This document shows, piece after piece, positions 11,301 through 21,800 of a DNA stretch of 64,000 bases. The DNA lies in NCBI RefSeq assembly GCF_001431465.1, contig NZ_LDJJ01000044.1:1-64000 (forward strand). The letters are read 5' to 3'. The notes beneath the pieces were generated by a model that saw only the letters and a program-made list of their open reading frames with translations, did not search any database and was not told the origin of the DNA. Position numbers and translations under genes: made by a program. The stretch comes from Stenotrophomonas terrae (lineage in GTDB: Bacteria; Pseudomonadota; Gammaproteobacteria; Xanthomonadales; Xanthomonadaceae). Positions within the stretch are counted from its first letter, which is position 1. Each line of letters begins with the position of its first letter.

Positions 11301-12157
11301 TGAACTTCACCCTGGCCGGCACCGCGATGGAGCTGCGCGGCAGCGTGCATGTGCCCGAAGCCCACCTCGACCTGGAGCGCCTGGATCGCGGTACTTCGTC
11401 GTCGGAAGACATCGTGGTGCTGGACCCGGTGGATCCGGAAGAAGGCCCCTCCTCGCCGCTGGACATGGACCTGACCGTCAGCCTCGGCGACAAGGTCAAG
11501 ATGAGCGGCTTCGGCCTGAAGGGCGCGTTGACCGGGCGGATGCAGGTGCGTGCGCGTCCGGGCCGCGAGATGACCGCCAACGGCGGCCTGGAAGTCAGTG
11601 GCCGCTACAAGGCTTACGGCCAGGACCTGACCATCACCGATGGCCAGCTGCTGTGGAACTACGGCGTGGTTTCCGATCCGCGCATCAACATCAAGGCCGA
11701 ACGTGCCATTGGTGACGTCACCGCCGGCATCACGGTCACCGGCCGCGCGCAGCAGCCGAAGGTGGACGTGTGGTCGAACCCGGCGATGTCGCAGTCCGAA
11801 TCGCTTGCTTACCTGGTGCTGGGGCGTAGCCTGAGCATGGCCAGCAGCGACCAGGCACAGCAGGTCAACGCGGCCTCGGCGGCGCTGTCGGCCGGCAGCG
11901 GCCTGTTGGCCGCGCAGGTGGGCGCCAAACTGGGCCTGGATGATGCCGGCGTCAGCCAGTCCCGCGCACTGGGTGGCTCGGTGATCGGCGTGGGCAAGTA
12001 CATCACGCCCAAGCTCTACATCGGCTACGGCGTCTCGCTGGTGGGCAGCGGCTCGGTGCTGACCCTGAAGTACCTGCTGCGTCGCGGCTTCGACATCGAA
12101 GTGGAATCGTCCACGGTTGAAAACCGCGGCTCGGTGAACTGGCGCAAGGAGCGTTGA
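8297..12157 (+). CDS. tamB: TamB, inner-membrane-anchored translocation/assembly module protein
   Basis: The 1286-residue protein is TamB of the AsmA-like superfamily. One N-terminal transmembrane anchor is visible (about residues 34-54, SGITITVLVLLGLFALYWLL). A very long beta-rich periplasmic region of DUF490/TamB type follows. The C-terminal TamB domain includes the SQSESLAYLVLGRSLS block and a final strand that would meet TamA. It is thought to bridge the inner and outer membranes as a hydrophobic groove. The GTG start overlaps the tamA stop, so the pair is coupled. The length is close to the E. coli protein (about 1259 residues). Confidence 0.93.
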   Translation: MSRRPDDVSPEEREARIAELRAKRKARLRTLAIRSGITITVLVLLGLFALYWLLQTVAGREVLLAQVVARLPAGSSLTWSKAEGPLAGPLILHDLDFRYNDLHFTAAQAYLDPDIRPLLGRKLRLDALRISDATLELGPSEDKPFELPRWPDVLPAIELPLALQADTIVIDGLRITQLQQPIIDITRIRGGLEAANGEFTASQLKVNSNLGDFRIDGHYLPREDYATDLTVRALMPPRPGQPAARLGLVARGDLAHMEVAIAGYAPKPLHVSLILDGRTDPVWNVAARSEQLDIGQVVPAQFLAEAPAPLALDFTARGRGGQAKLQGRVRQGENELVLAPSNVAIENQVLTVAPLVAEAFGGSVRLQGTADFSDAQNPGFHFAVVANQLTYTPEPDPSSPDSTPVPLHLKEARLGVAGNLKNWAAVGKADVARDAQDANLDFDVRGNDQQARIERLKATTPGGALELKGSAAWAPELAWDVEASLAKFDPGYFAPGWEGNLSGTFASKGKQLPAVAGSTDMRFEASLDVPQINGMLRGRRVDARAKLALQGTQGEGNVRLVMGDSQIEAKGKVGDRLDVDARLEPLHLSDLLPGGTGSLAGTLQLRGTPSEPDITADLRGNGLQWDDWKAQQISINGRLPWRGDSGALQIHGSAVEVGMLLDQVNINARGSVQNLQLDADTRNELGAVALSGSVRQQGQAWRGELASLRIAPVKGAPWQLRQPAAFNVQGSNFTLADACLGAETGGALCIAANWPREGLQLRGDALPLALVQPWLPPNEGRRMYLRGEITLDGNIRPRGNAWEGAFKVASAEGGIRLGDNARGELVRYDNFSLNVDMLPNSIKGYLGVGFKGDGFIDAKVQTGWEPNAALTGELYMNIARLYWLELFSPDLVRPQGLIEGHVSLRGTRSQPTLGGDAKLSNFTGEFPALGLTLSEGSATFVAQPDGSARISASTKTGGEGALQVDGGLSWFGDAQPLQLHIHGDKVLLANTSELRVVANPDLNFTLAGTAMELRGSVHVPEAHLDLERLDRGTSSSEDIVVLDPVDPEEGPSSPLDMDLTVSLGDKVKMSGFGLKGALTGRMQVRARPGREMTANGGLEVSGRYKAYGQDLTITDGQLLWNYGVVSDPRINIKAERAIGDVTAGITVTGRAQQPKVDVWSNPAMSQSESLAYLVLGRSLSMASSDQAQQVNAASAALSAGSGLLAAQVGAKLGLDDAGVSQSRALGGSVIGVGKYITPKLYIGYGVSLVGSGSVLTLKYLLRRGFDIEVESSTVENRGSVNWRKER

Positions 12158-12172
12158 GCAGCAGGGGGTGTT

Positions 12173-12295
12173 GTGGGAGCGGCGTAAGCCGCGAAGCCAG
12201 CACTCCCACCGCAGCCATTGGCGCATAGCACTGGCCGAAGATGCTTCACCGCGAAGCCATACAGCAATGGCTTCGCGGCTTACGCCGCTCCTACA
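12173..12295. repeat. Inverted pair of GGAGCGGCGTAAGCCGCGAAG-type repeats
   Basis: GTGGGAGCGGCGTAAGCCGC at 12173 is matched by the inverse GCGGCTTACGCCGCTCC ending near 12295, enclosing about 70 bp. The same family recurs at 34.7-35.1 kb, near 61.16 kb and, degenerate, in the first array. It occupies most of the 272-bp gap after tamB and could act as a long hairpin. Confidence 0.8.
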
Positions 12296-12429
12296 TGGCC
12301 CGCGCTTTCGGCAGCGCCCTGACGTAGCCCACACAAGCGCTGGCTGCCCCTGTTGTGACTGCTGGCGGTTGCCGCTCCTGGCGGGGGCCGCTACTGTCGG
12401 CGGCTGTTCTGTAATCCGCTGGAGTTCCG

Positions 12430-14577
12430 ATGACGCGTAAACCGCTTACCGCCGCGCTGGCGCTGGGCATGAGCCTGGCCGCTGTTGCCGCCCACGCCAA
12501 CGAAGGCATGTGGATGCCGACGCAGCTGCCGGAGCTGGCCAGGACGCTGAAGGAAGCCGGCTTCAAGGGTGACCCGAAGCAGTTGGCCGATGTCACCGCG
12601 CCGCCCTTGAGTGCGGTGGTACGGGTGGGCGGTGGTACCGGCTCGTTTGTCTCCGACGACGGCCTGCTGCTGACCAATCACCATGTGGCCTACGGCGTCA
12701 TCCAGTACAACGCCAGCAAGGAGCACAACACCATCGACGACGGCTTCATCGCCCAGGGCCGCGACGACGAGCGCGCTGCCAATCCCGATTACCGGGTGCT
12801 GGTGACGGTGGGCTTCGACAAGGTCACCGATGAGGTGCTCAAGGACGCGCGCGGCAAGACTGGCCGCGGTTACTACGATGCGGTGGAAAGCGCACGCAAG
12901 CGCATCGTCGCCGACTGCGAAGCCGAGGGCGGTGTGCGCTGCTCGGTGGCCAATATGTACTACGGCAGTGATTTCTACCGCATCCGCCAGCTGGAGCTGA
13001 CCGATATCCGCCTGGTCTATGCACCGCCGCGCGCGATCGGCAACTACGGCGATGAAGTCGACAATTTCATGTGGCCGCGGCACACCGGCGATTTCACCCT
13101 GCTGCGTGCCTATGTGGGCAAGGACGGCAAGCCGGCGCCGTATAGCAAGGACAACGTGCCTTACCATCCGCCGGCACATCTGAAGATGTCGCTGGATGGC
13201 CCCAAGGAAGGCGACTACGCAATGCTGGCCGGCTACCCGGGCACCACCTATCGGCTGCGCACCGCTGCCGAGTTCGCCAACCAGATCGATAGCGTGCTGC
13301 CGCGCCGCGTCGAGGTTTTCCAGCAGCTGATCGATGTGATCGAAGCGCAGGGCAAGACCAGCGCCGATGCACGCACCCGCTATGCCTCGCAGCTGCAGTC
13401 GCTGAAGAACAACCGCAAGCGTGCCGCCGGTGAGCTGGAAGGCCTGCTGCGCAGCGATGCCAAGAGCCAGCGTGCGCAGGACGAGCAGGCCATGCTGGCC
13501 AGCGCCGATGGCAAGTACAAGGCGGATATCGACGCGTTGTTTGCCTCGTTGGCGGAGGATCGCGCGGTTGGTAGCAGCGAATTCCTGGTCACCTTGATGT
13601 CCAGCCAGACCCAGTTGCTGCGCTCGGCGCTGCTGCTGGAACGGCTGCGGGTGGAATCGCTCAAGCCCGACGCCGAGCGTGAGGCCGGTTACCAGCAGCG
13701 TGACCAGGCTCTGATTGAAGGCGTGCTCAAGCAGGTGCAGCGCCGCTACGACCCGACGGTCGAAAAAGCCCTGCTCACAGCCTTGCTGACCCGCTACCAG
13801 CAGTTGCCGGATGCGCAGCGCGATTCGCATTACGACAACCTGTTCGGGCGCACCCCGGCCGAATTGGCCAAGCACCTGGACGAGCTGTACGCACAGACCA
13901 AGCTGGGCGATGAGGCGCAACGCCTGTCGCGCTTCGAGGCGGCGCGCAAGGGCGGCTTCATCGAAGCCGACCCGCTGGTCTCGGTGGCCTCGGCGCTGGT
14001 GATGGCACAGCTCAGCGCCGAACGCGACAGCAAGGAGCGCGAAGGCGAACAGCTGCGCCTGCGCCCGTCCTATATGCAGGCCTTGTTCGCCTGGCGCGCA
14101 AGCCAGGGCAGGGCGGTGTACCCGGATGCCAACAGCACCCTGCGCATCAGCTACGGCAAGGTCGAGGCGCTGCACCCGCGCGATGCGGTCAGCTACGCGC
14201 CGGTCACCACTGTGGCCGGCATCGTCGAGAAGAACACCAATACGGTGCCATTCGACGCCCCCAAGCCGCTGCTGGCGGCCATCGCCAAGGGTGATTTCGG
14301 CAGCACCGCCGATCCGGTCCTGAAGACCCAGACGGTCAACTTCCTGACCAACCTGGACACCACCGGCGGCAACTCCGGTTCGCCGGTGCTCAATGCCAAG
14401 GGTGAGCTGATTGGCCTGAACTTCGATTCCAACTGGGAATCGGTCAGCGCCAGCTGGTGGTTCGACCCGCGCTACAAGCGTGCGGTGCACGTGGACATGC
14501 GCTACCTGCGCTGGCTGCTGGCCAAGGTGTACCCGGCGCCGGCGCTGCTGCAGGAAATTGGCGTGCCGGCGGAGTAA
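12430..14577 (+). CDS. Secreted S46-family dipeptidyl-peptidase, probable DPP11 type
   Basis: The 715-residue protein belongs to peptidase family S46 (DPP7/DPP11), which releases dipeptides from peptide N-termini in the periplasm. The signal peptide ends near AHA-NEG. The chymotrypsin-like triad is visible: His85 in TNHHVAYG, Asp221 in RHTGDF, and Ser649 in TGGNSGSP. The residue that separates the subtypes (Gly in DPP7; Arg or Ser in DPP11) appears to be Ser667 in NFDSNWE, which suggests preference for Asp/Glu at P1. Length is typical. The gene stands alone between a repeat pair and a strong terminator. Family is certain; the DPP11 subtype is inferred from one residue. Confidence 0.93.
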   Translation: MTRKPLTAALALGMSLAAVAAHANEGMWMPTQLPELARTLKEAGFKGDPKQLADVTAPPLSAVVRVGGGTGSFVSDDGLLLTNHHVAYGVIQYNASKEHNTIDDGFIAQGRDDERAANPDYRVLVTVGFDKVTDEVLKDARGKTGRGYYDAVESARKRIVADCEAEGGVRCSVANMYYGSDFYRIRQLELTDIRLVYAPPRAIGNYGDEVDNFMWPRHTGDFTLLRAYVGKDGKPAPYSKDNVPYHPPAHLKMSLDGPKEGDYAMLAGYPGTTYRLRTAAEFANQIDSVLPRRVEVFQQLIDVIEAQGKTSADARTRYASQLQSLKNNRKRAAGELEGLLRSDAKSQRAQDEQAMLASADGKYKADIDALFASLAEDRAVGSSEFLVTLMSSQTQLLRSALLLERLRVESLKPDAEREAGYQQRDQALIEGVLKQVQRRYDPTVEKALLTALLTRYQQLPDAQRDSHYDNLFGRTPAELAKHLDELYAQTKLGDEAQRLSRFEAARKGGFIEADPLVSVASALVMAQLSAERDSKEREGEQLRLRPSYMQALFAWRASQGRAVYPDANSTLRISYGKVEALHPRDAVSYAPVTTVAGIVEKNTNTVPFDAPKPLLAAIAKGDFGSTADPVLKTQTVNFLTNLDTTGGNSGSPVLNAKGELIGLNFDSNWESVSASWWFDPRYKRAVHVDMRYLRWLLAKVYPAPALLQEIGVPAE

Positions 14578-14590
14578 ACGCCGCGGGAGA

Positions 14591-14620
14591 GGGCGGCGCG
14601 CCAACGCCGCCCTTTTCGTT
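14591..14620 (+). terminator. Rho-independent terminator of the S46 peptidase gene
   Basis: GGGCGGCG pairs with CGCCGCCC around CGCCAA and is followed by TTTTCGTT, 13 bp after the stop codon. Confidence 0.88.
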
Positions 14621-14748
14621 CATAAACAAGCGCCGTCCGTTTCATTCATAAAACGGCGTGTACCCGGTTTCAGCGGTAACTGACATTACGCTAGGCTAAA
14701 ATCCCAGCTATACGTGGGCTGTTTACTTAAGCCCGACAGGGAGAGTGT

Positions 14749-15486
14749 GTGGCATCGGATCTGAACTTCGCGCCCGTTGGCGCAGCCAATCCCATGGCCT
14801 TGGCGCCGTTGCGTATCTGGATTGTCGGCAACCTGGAACTGCTGCAGCCGTTGTTGCCCTACGGTGCCCAGATCCAGGCCCTGGACAGCGTTGAGGCGCT
14901 GTACCGCGAACTGGTGATCGTCCCCTGCGACATCGTCGTGATCGACACCACCCGGGTCCGCACAGGCATGGTCGAGACCGTCGAACACCTGCGCCGCCGT
15001 GATGATCTGGGCGTGGTGCTGCTGGTGGACCCGCTCACCCCGCAACTGATTGCCGAAGGCCTGTGGGCTGGTGCTGACGCCTGCCTGCCGCATCGGCCGG
15101 AGCCCGAATTCCTGGCAGCCAAGCTGTACAGCCTGCGCCGGCGCCTGCCTGGTGAAGCCGCGCAGCTGGTGGAAAACCTGGCTTCGGCCAACGACAACAC
15201 CTGTTGGTCGCTGGAATCGGACGGCTGGGACCTGCGCGGGCCCAACGGACAGGTGTTGGCGCTGACCGAGGCCGAGCGCGCATTCCTCACTTTGTTGTTC
15301 TCTTCGCCGGCTGAGACAGTCGCCCGCGAACGCCTGATCGCCGCCCTCACCGACCAGCCCTGGAGCTTTGATCCGCATAGGATCGAGGTGCTGGTGCACC
15401 GCCTGCGCAACCGTGTGCAGGCCGCCACCGGCTGTACCCTCCCGGTTCGCGCAGTTCGGGGTGCCGGCTACCGTTTGACGGTCTAG
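14749..15486 (+). CDS. Atypical OmpR/PhoB-type winged-helix regulator with degenerate receiver
   Basis: The 245-residue protein has an N-terminal receiver-like domain (about 21-130) and a C-terminal winged-helix Trans_reg_C domain (about 150-244, with LTEAERAFLTLLF, HRIEVLVHRLRNR and AVRGAGYRL). The receiver keeps a candidate phospho-Asp (Asp66 in DIVVID) but lacks the acidic pair after strand 1 (IVGN instead of a DD type) and has His/Arg where the conserved Lys-Pro is expected (LPHRPE). No kinase gene is next to it. It may therefore work independently of phosphorylation. The start is GTG 14749, preceded by AGGGAGAG. Its position 331 bp ahead of the giant surface-protein gene suggests, but does not prove, that it controls that operon. 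Confidence 0.8.
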   Translation: MASDLNFAPVGAANPMALAPLRIWIVGNLELLQPLLPYGAQIQALDSVEALYRELVIVPCDIVVIDTTRVRTGMVETVEHLRRRDDLGVVLLVDPLTPQLIAEGLWAGADACLPHRPEPEFLAAKLYSLRRRLPGEAAQLVENLASANDNTCWSLESDGWDLRGPNGQVLALTEAERAFLTLLFSSPAETVARERLIAALTDQPWSFDPHRIEVLVHRLRNRVQAATGCTLPVRAVRGAGYRLTV

Positions 15487-15817
15487 TTCACAGTTTTAAA
15501 TTCAGTGACGATTCATTGATTTGAAGATGCGCCTGTTCACATTTGTGAGAGGCGAAATACGTAAATCCCGCGTGAAATCAATGTGATAGCCATGTGATGC
15601 GCAACGCATCAAGTCCGTTACGAAAGTAAGTGAGATTTTCCGTCATTTAACGGAACTGAATACGCCCCGGCGCGCCGTAAGAATCGCCGCCAACACGAGC
15701 ACCCCCACGGTGCCGACTTGGCAGTTCGTTTTTGGGGCGAACTGTCTGACCACACGAATTTTCCCCGGGCTGCCATCTGGCGGCCTGTGCGCGCAGCGTT
15801 TGCACGAGGTTTGCACG
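15487..15817 (+). promoter_or_regulatory. AT-richer leader of the giant-protein operon with a 7-bp inverted repeat
   Basis: This 331-bp gap is clearly less GC-rich than its surroundings over 15487-15660. It contains the perfect inverted repeat TGATGCG-CAA-CGCATCA at 15595-15611 and the directly repeated TGTGAT just before it. Another palindrome, TCACATTTGTGA, lies near 15538. These could be operator sites. No convincing -35/-10 pair was identified. Confidence 0.45.
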
Positions 15818-18800
15818 GTGAACAAGCAATTCAAGCAGGACAGCGACGTCAGTCACTCTTTCGACGTGCCTACAACGGGCCGCCCGTCGCGGAGCTGGCT
15901 GCGGAAGGCGTGCCATGGTGGCCTGCGCGGGTTGGCGGCACTGGGGTTGATGGCCGGTTTGATGGCAGCGGCACCTGCGGCGCAGGCGTACAACGTGGGC
16001 CTGTCCTCGTTCCAGGATTCGACCAGCCCCTGGCTGATGGCCAATGGCGACCCATCCGGCACCAATGAAGGCAGCAACCTGACGCCGCTGGGCGGCATCG
16101 TGGTCTATGACGCGGTGATCGCCAACATCGAGGCCAGCTCTGTTTCGGGCATTGCGGCGGTCTTCGACATGGCGCCGGGCATGACGGTCTACGAAATCCC
16201 GTCCAACTGCACCAGCCAGACAGCAAGCTCCGGCGCATTGCGCATCGTCTGCGAGTTTACCTCCTTGCCTGCACTGGGCACCGAGGCATTCCAGCTGAAG
16301 ATGGCCACCAGCGGCATGGCCAAGTCGGTAGTCGGCGTGCACGGCGCGGTGGGCCTGACCAACCAGGTGCCGGCGCTCAATGAAAGTGTGCAGGCGCTGG
16401 ATCCGGCGACGCACGCGTTCTTCCAGGGCGACAGCAATACCAGCAACAACAAGCTGTCCGACAACACCACGTTGACCGATTCGGCCGATCTGGAACTGGT
16501 CAAGACCAGCAACCCGGCGGCGCCCGGCAGTGTCATTGGTGGCGGTGAAGTCACTTACACCTTGACCGTCACCAACAAGGGCCCCGGCCCGGCGAGCAAT
16601 TTCAACGTCCGCGACAGTTTGCCGTCCGGCTTCACTGTGGTCGCCGGCAGTTTCCAGGGAGCGGGAGCAGGGTGGGCCTGGAATGCCGCCACCACCACCG
16701 CCACCCATGCCACTGGCTTGGCGGCAAATGCCTCCACCACCTTCAGCTTCAAGGCAAAGGCCGACATCTCGGCCGGTGATGTCACCAACCACGCGCTGGT
16801 CACCTCGGTCGGCACCATCGATACGCAGCCGAACAACAACCCGGCCCAGGCTGACACCCGCGTCAGGGCCGGTGCGGACCTGGGCGTGGATATTGCGTGG
16901 AGCAAGAGTCCGGCCACCACCGATCAGCCGCTGGATCTGAAGATCACCGTCACCAACAAGGGCCCGGAGACCGTCAACGATGCCGTCATCAAGGGCAGCC
17001 TGCCTGCAGGCATGCCGTGGGCCGGTGTGGACGTCAGCCAGGCGCCAAGCTGGGCATGCGTCCCCGATGTGGCCGGTGCAGACCCGGTGCTCTTCACCTG
17101 TACGCGCCAGCCGGGCTTCAGCAAGTCCGCCAGCGGCGAAGTGATCACCATCAACAGCACGGCGCCGGCCACACCCGGCGATTACACCGCGTCGGCAACG
17201 GTGGATTCGGCCCTGCTTGAAGACCCGGTTACCACCAATGACAGCGACAGCGCCACCGTCTCGGTGCTGGCCGATGGTGCCGACCTGGAACTGGGCAAGA
17301 GCAAGGTCAACCTGCAATCGTTGACCGATCCCGGGCTGGCACCGAACAAGGTGCCTGCAGGCAATACCGTGGCCAGCGACATGCTGTCAACGTTGACGCT
17401 GCACAACAACGGCCCGGCCGATGTCATCGGCAACGCCGAGATCCAGGAACTGCTTGCTGAAGGCGAAGAGTTCAAGGGTGTCTACAACGGCAACTTCGAC
17501 TGTGCCGCCGTACCTGCGGCGTGGAGCAGCGGCGTCCGCCAGTTGGTGACCTGTACGCTGAAGGCTGCTGCCTATCCGTTCAAGCTGGGGCAGACGGAGC
17601 CCCTGAGGCTGGTCACCCGTGCGCGGGAGCTGCCGACAGGCGGTGCCGGCGCGCTACTGGTCAACAATGCCTGCACCGGCGGCACCATGCCGAACGGCTA
17701 TGTTGGTTCAGCAATCGCCAATGAACCGACCACCAGCACGGGCGTGAACGCCGACAAGGTCACTGCCAACGACTGTGCCAATGGTGATGGTGTGGCAGTC
17801 ACCCAGGGCGTGGCGAATCTGAGGGTGAGCAAGGAAACCCGCGCCCCGAATTCCGGCGACCGTGTGTTGAAGGTAACCGACACCGAGATGAGCTACATCA
17901 TCACGGTCACCAACACCGGTGATGCCACCACCGGCGTGGTGGTGAACGACAAGATCCCGGGTTGGTCGAGCTTCACCAAGGCGACGGTGACCAACACGGC
18001 CAATTGGGACTGCACGGCAGTGGAAACCGTCATCTGCCGGTCCAACGCGACGGTCATGGCAAGTGGTGCCGTCAACACGATCACCATCAAGCTGACCCAT
18101 ACCGACGACGTCTCGCCAGGCTTCCTTGTCGACAGCGTCGGCAAGGTCCTCGCGTGCCCGAATGCGCCGCCGGTTGCAACGAACCAACCGCACTTCCATT
18201 GCAATACGGTGGGTGTCGGCATCGACGGCACCCAGCCCAACTCCTTGGGTGAAGGCGACTGGACGGACAACTACGCCAGCGACTGGGTCAGTGCCGAGCG
18301 CTACGCGAACATGAAGACGCAGAGCAAGACCATCACCACCGGTCGTGATGACGGCCAGGCCGGTGTCAACTCGGTCTATCGCGTCGAATACAGGAATGAC
18401 GGCCCCTCGGCAGTGCCGGGCGTGGTCATGCGCGACACCTTCAAGCTGCTCGCCGGCGACGCAGGCTTCGTGCTGATCGAGGCCAAGACGGCCGGCGGCG
18501 CAACCTGCACCGTCGTCAGCAAGGACCCAGGGATTACCGAGCTGCAGGGGCAGGGCGGTATGTCCTACTCCAACACCAATTCCGCGCTGGTGCAGAATTT
18601 GACGGTCGCATGTCCTGCGGTCGATTTCACTGCTGGCAGCGCGCAGACACTCAATATCACCATCCGCCCCAACGTCAACAGCGGCAATACCGGTCGCTAT
18701 TTCGACAATACCGGCAATTTCATCATCTCTACCGGTACCGGTGCCGATTACCACGGCAGCGATGCCAATGGTGATTTCATCTACAACAGCAACACCAATG

Positions 18801-21800
18801 TCAGCGACGACACCCAGGATGCCACGCTCACTTTCAAGCAGGGCGAGGCCGACCTGGCGGTACAGAAGAAGGACGTGTTCGACACGTTCAAGGACCCGAT
18901 CGGCTACGACGGCACCCAGCCGGCGAAGAACGTCCTGACCTACATGCTGGAGGTCACCAATGGTGGCCCGTCCATCGCCACCAACGTGATTGCCAACGAC
19001 TGGCTGACCCCGCCGGCAGGCAAGACCGTCAGCTTCGTCGGTGCCTCGGCTACCTCCTCGACCAGCGATGCCGACTACGGCTCGACGCTTTGTGCGGTAC
19101 AGGGCCCCGCAACCGTGACCGGCAATGCGGCAAAGACCGAGAAGCTGCACGTGCTCTGCACCCTGCCCGGTGCCGGGTATGGCGCAAACAACGCCCCAGG
19201 CGTGATCTCCTCGACCACCGGCCAGAACAAGTCGTATGTCTACCTGCGTTACCGCTATGAAACCGAGCCGGGCGCCAGCGGCGACACCGTGAACAACCAG
19301 GTGGTGGTCAGCTCTTCCGAGCGGGATCCGCAGGGTGGCAACAACGACGTCACCGAGACCACCACGCTGTACATGACCGCGGATATGGGCGTGGTCAAGA
19401 CCATGGTCGCCACCGAGCCCAGCGTTGATCCGCGCGTGGCATTGCCTCCCAGCGTCGGCGTGGTCAGCATCGAGCAGAATTTCTGGTACGTGCTGACCGC
19501 CACCAACCATGGCTCCGGGCAGAGCCTTGCCCGTGATCGCGCGCAGGCAAATGGCGGCGGTGGCACGGTCATCGTTGATACCTTGCCTGCGGGCGTGGTG
19601 GTCACCGAACCGGGGGAGATCCGTTGGCAGAAAATCGGCCCGGCATTCACCGGTGCCACGCCGAACGGCAGCGGCCTCTGCACGCTGGCCTCGCGCACCA
19701 TCACCTGTGAAGTCGGCGACGTGACCTTTGCCAGCGGCAACCTTGGCACGGTGCGCATCATCGTGCCGTCCCGCTGGAACGCGTTGCCGCCAGGCAGCAC
19801 CGCGCCGCTGGGTACCTCGAACAATACCGCCAAGGTCACCACCGAGCAGATCGATCCGAACCCGGTCAACGACAGCACCACCGTTCCGTTGGACGTGGTC
19901 AACCTGTCGATTGCCGGCGTCGTGTTCGTGGACAGCAATGGCGGCGCCAGCGATGGCATCAAGCAGGGCGCTGAGACGGGCATCAACGGCGTCACCATCA
20001 CCCTGAGCGGCAAGGATCTCAACGGCGCAACCGTAACCCGTACGCTGACCACCGCAAACGGTGGCGCATACCGCTTCGACAACCTGCCGCCTTCCGATGA
20101 AGCCGGTTACACCGTCACCCAGAATCACGTGGCGGGTTACAGCAACGGTCTGGTGGCTCCGCCGACCTCCGGCAGCGATTCGGCAACCTTCAATCCCGGC
20201 TCGTACCTGGCTGCGGTGGATTCCACGTATGTAGCCGTGGTTACCCCGGGCGTGGTGGCAAACCTTGGCACCATCGGTACCAAGGGTGCCACGGCAATCA
20301 ATTACAACTTCCCCAAAGTGCAGGCGGTCACGCTGTCCGGCTATGTCTATGCGGATATCGGCTTGAACTACGTGCGTGATGGCAGCGACCCGGCCATCAG
20401 CTCGGCCACGGTGGAGCTGCTGGACGCGAGCGGCAACAAGATCGCTACGGAGACAACCGATCAATATGGTTACTACGAATTCACCGAACTGCACCCCGGC
20501 CTGACCTACAGCCTGCGGGAACCGTTGCCGGCGGGCTACCAGGATCTGCCGGCCGCGATCAACCCAGGCAAGATCGGCGGCGTGCTGTGCACGACCTGCA
20601 GCACCCAGACTGTTGCAGCCAATGCCTCGCGCATCGACAACATCAAGTTGGTGGCCGGCAGCGGCACCGAGTTCAACTTCGGTGAGGCGCAGGTGGCGTC
20701 GGTTGCCGGTGTTGTCTATGTGGATCGCGAAGATCCCACGGGCACGGGCCTGTATGACGGCAACGGCACTTACAACAGCGGCGTGGACCGCGGCCTGGCC
20801 GGTGTCGCCATCGCCTTGTATGACGAGAGCGGCGTAACCCTGCTGTCCGAGACAACCACGGATGCGAGCGGCGCCTACGGCTTCGTCGACTTCAACAAGG
20901 CTGCAGGCAAGGTCGTCGCTGGTGCGAAGTACACGATCCGCCAGACCCAGCCGGTCGCGCTGCGCAGCGGCAAGGAAGCCAACAGCAATGTGATCAACAC
21001 CGTCATGGTTCCCGCAACGGGGCTGCTGGGGCAGAACTTCGGTGAGATCGCCGGCAGCATCAGCGGCCGGATCTATCTGGATACCGCCAACGATGGCGTT
21101 TACAGCGCGGCCGACGAGGACCTGAACGGCGTAAGCGTGAGCCTGGGCGCCAACACCTTGAACGTGTTTGGTGAAGCAGTGGCCGCGCAGCAGACCGTTG
21201 CCGGCAAGTACGTGTTCCGCGACCTGCCCAATGGCACCTACGCGGTTACTGAGCAGACCCAGCCGCTGTACAAAACCGTAACTACCTTGAACGGTGCGAC
21301 CAATGCCGGCTCCGTCAGTGCCGGTGGCACCGCAGGCCTTGCAACCAGCAAGAGCGTGGTGCCGTCGGCTATCACTGGCATTGCCATCGCGGCCGGTGGT
21401 TCCTCGCCGGACAACAACTTCGGCGAGATCCTGCCGGTTTCCGTGGCCGGTACGGTGTTCATGGACGTCAACAACGACGGCGTCATGAGCGGTGCTGCCG
21501 AAGTTGGGCTGGACGGCGTACTTATCCAGCTGACTGGCGTGGACGATCTGGGCCAGGTCACCACCACGATGGTGGTACCGGTGAATACCGCCAATGGCGG
21601 CACCTTCCTGTTTGAAGGTCTGCGCCCGGGCACCTATGTATTGACCGAGCCGAACCAGCCGACCGGTACCGCCAACGGCATCACCACCGCCGGCACGGTA
21701 TCGAACATCGCATCCGGCACCGCGACCCCGGTGACTACGCTGCCCAGCGCCATTTCGGCCATCAACCTGACCGTGCCTGGCAGCGCATCCATCGATAACC

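Noticed and set aside
9491-12334. A 947-codon minus-strand frame opposite tamB
   Set aside because: Same antisense artefact; tamB is fully supported on the plus strand and is coupled to tamA.
15536-15549. TCACATTTGTGA as a CRP/Clp binding site
   Set aside because: The half-sites are in outward order and too close; the CRP/Clp consensus is TGTGA-N6-TCACA.
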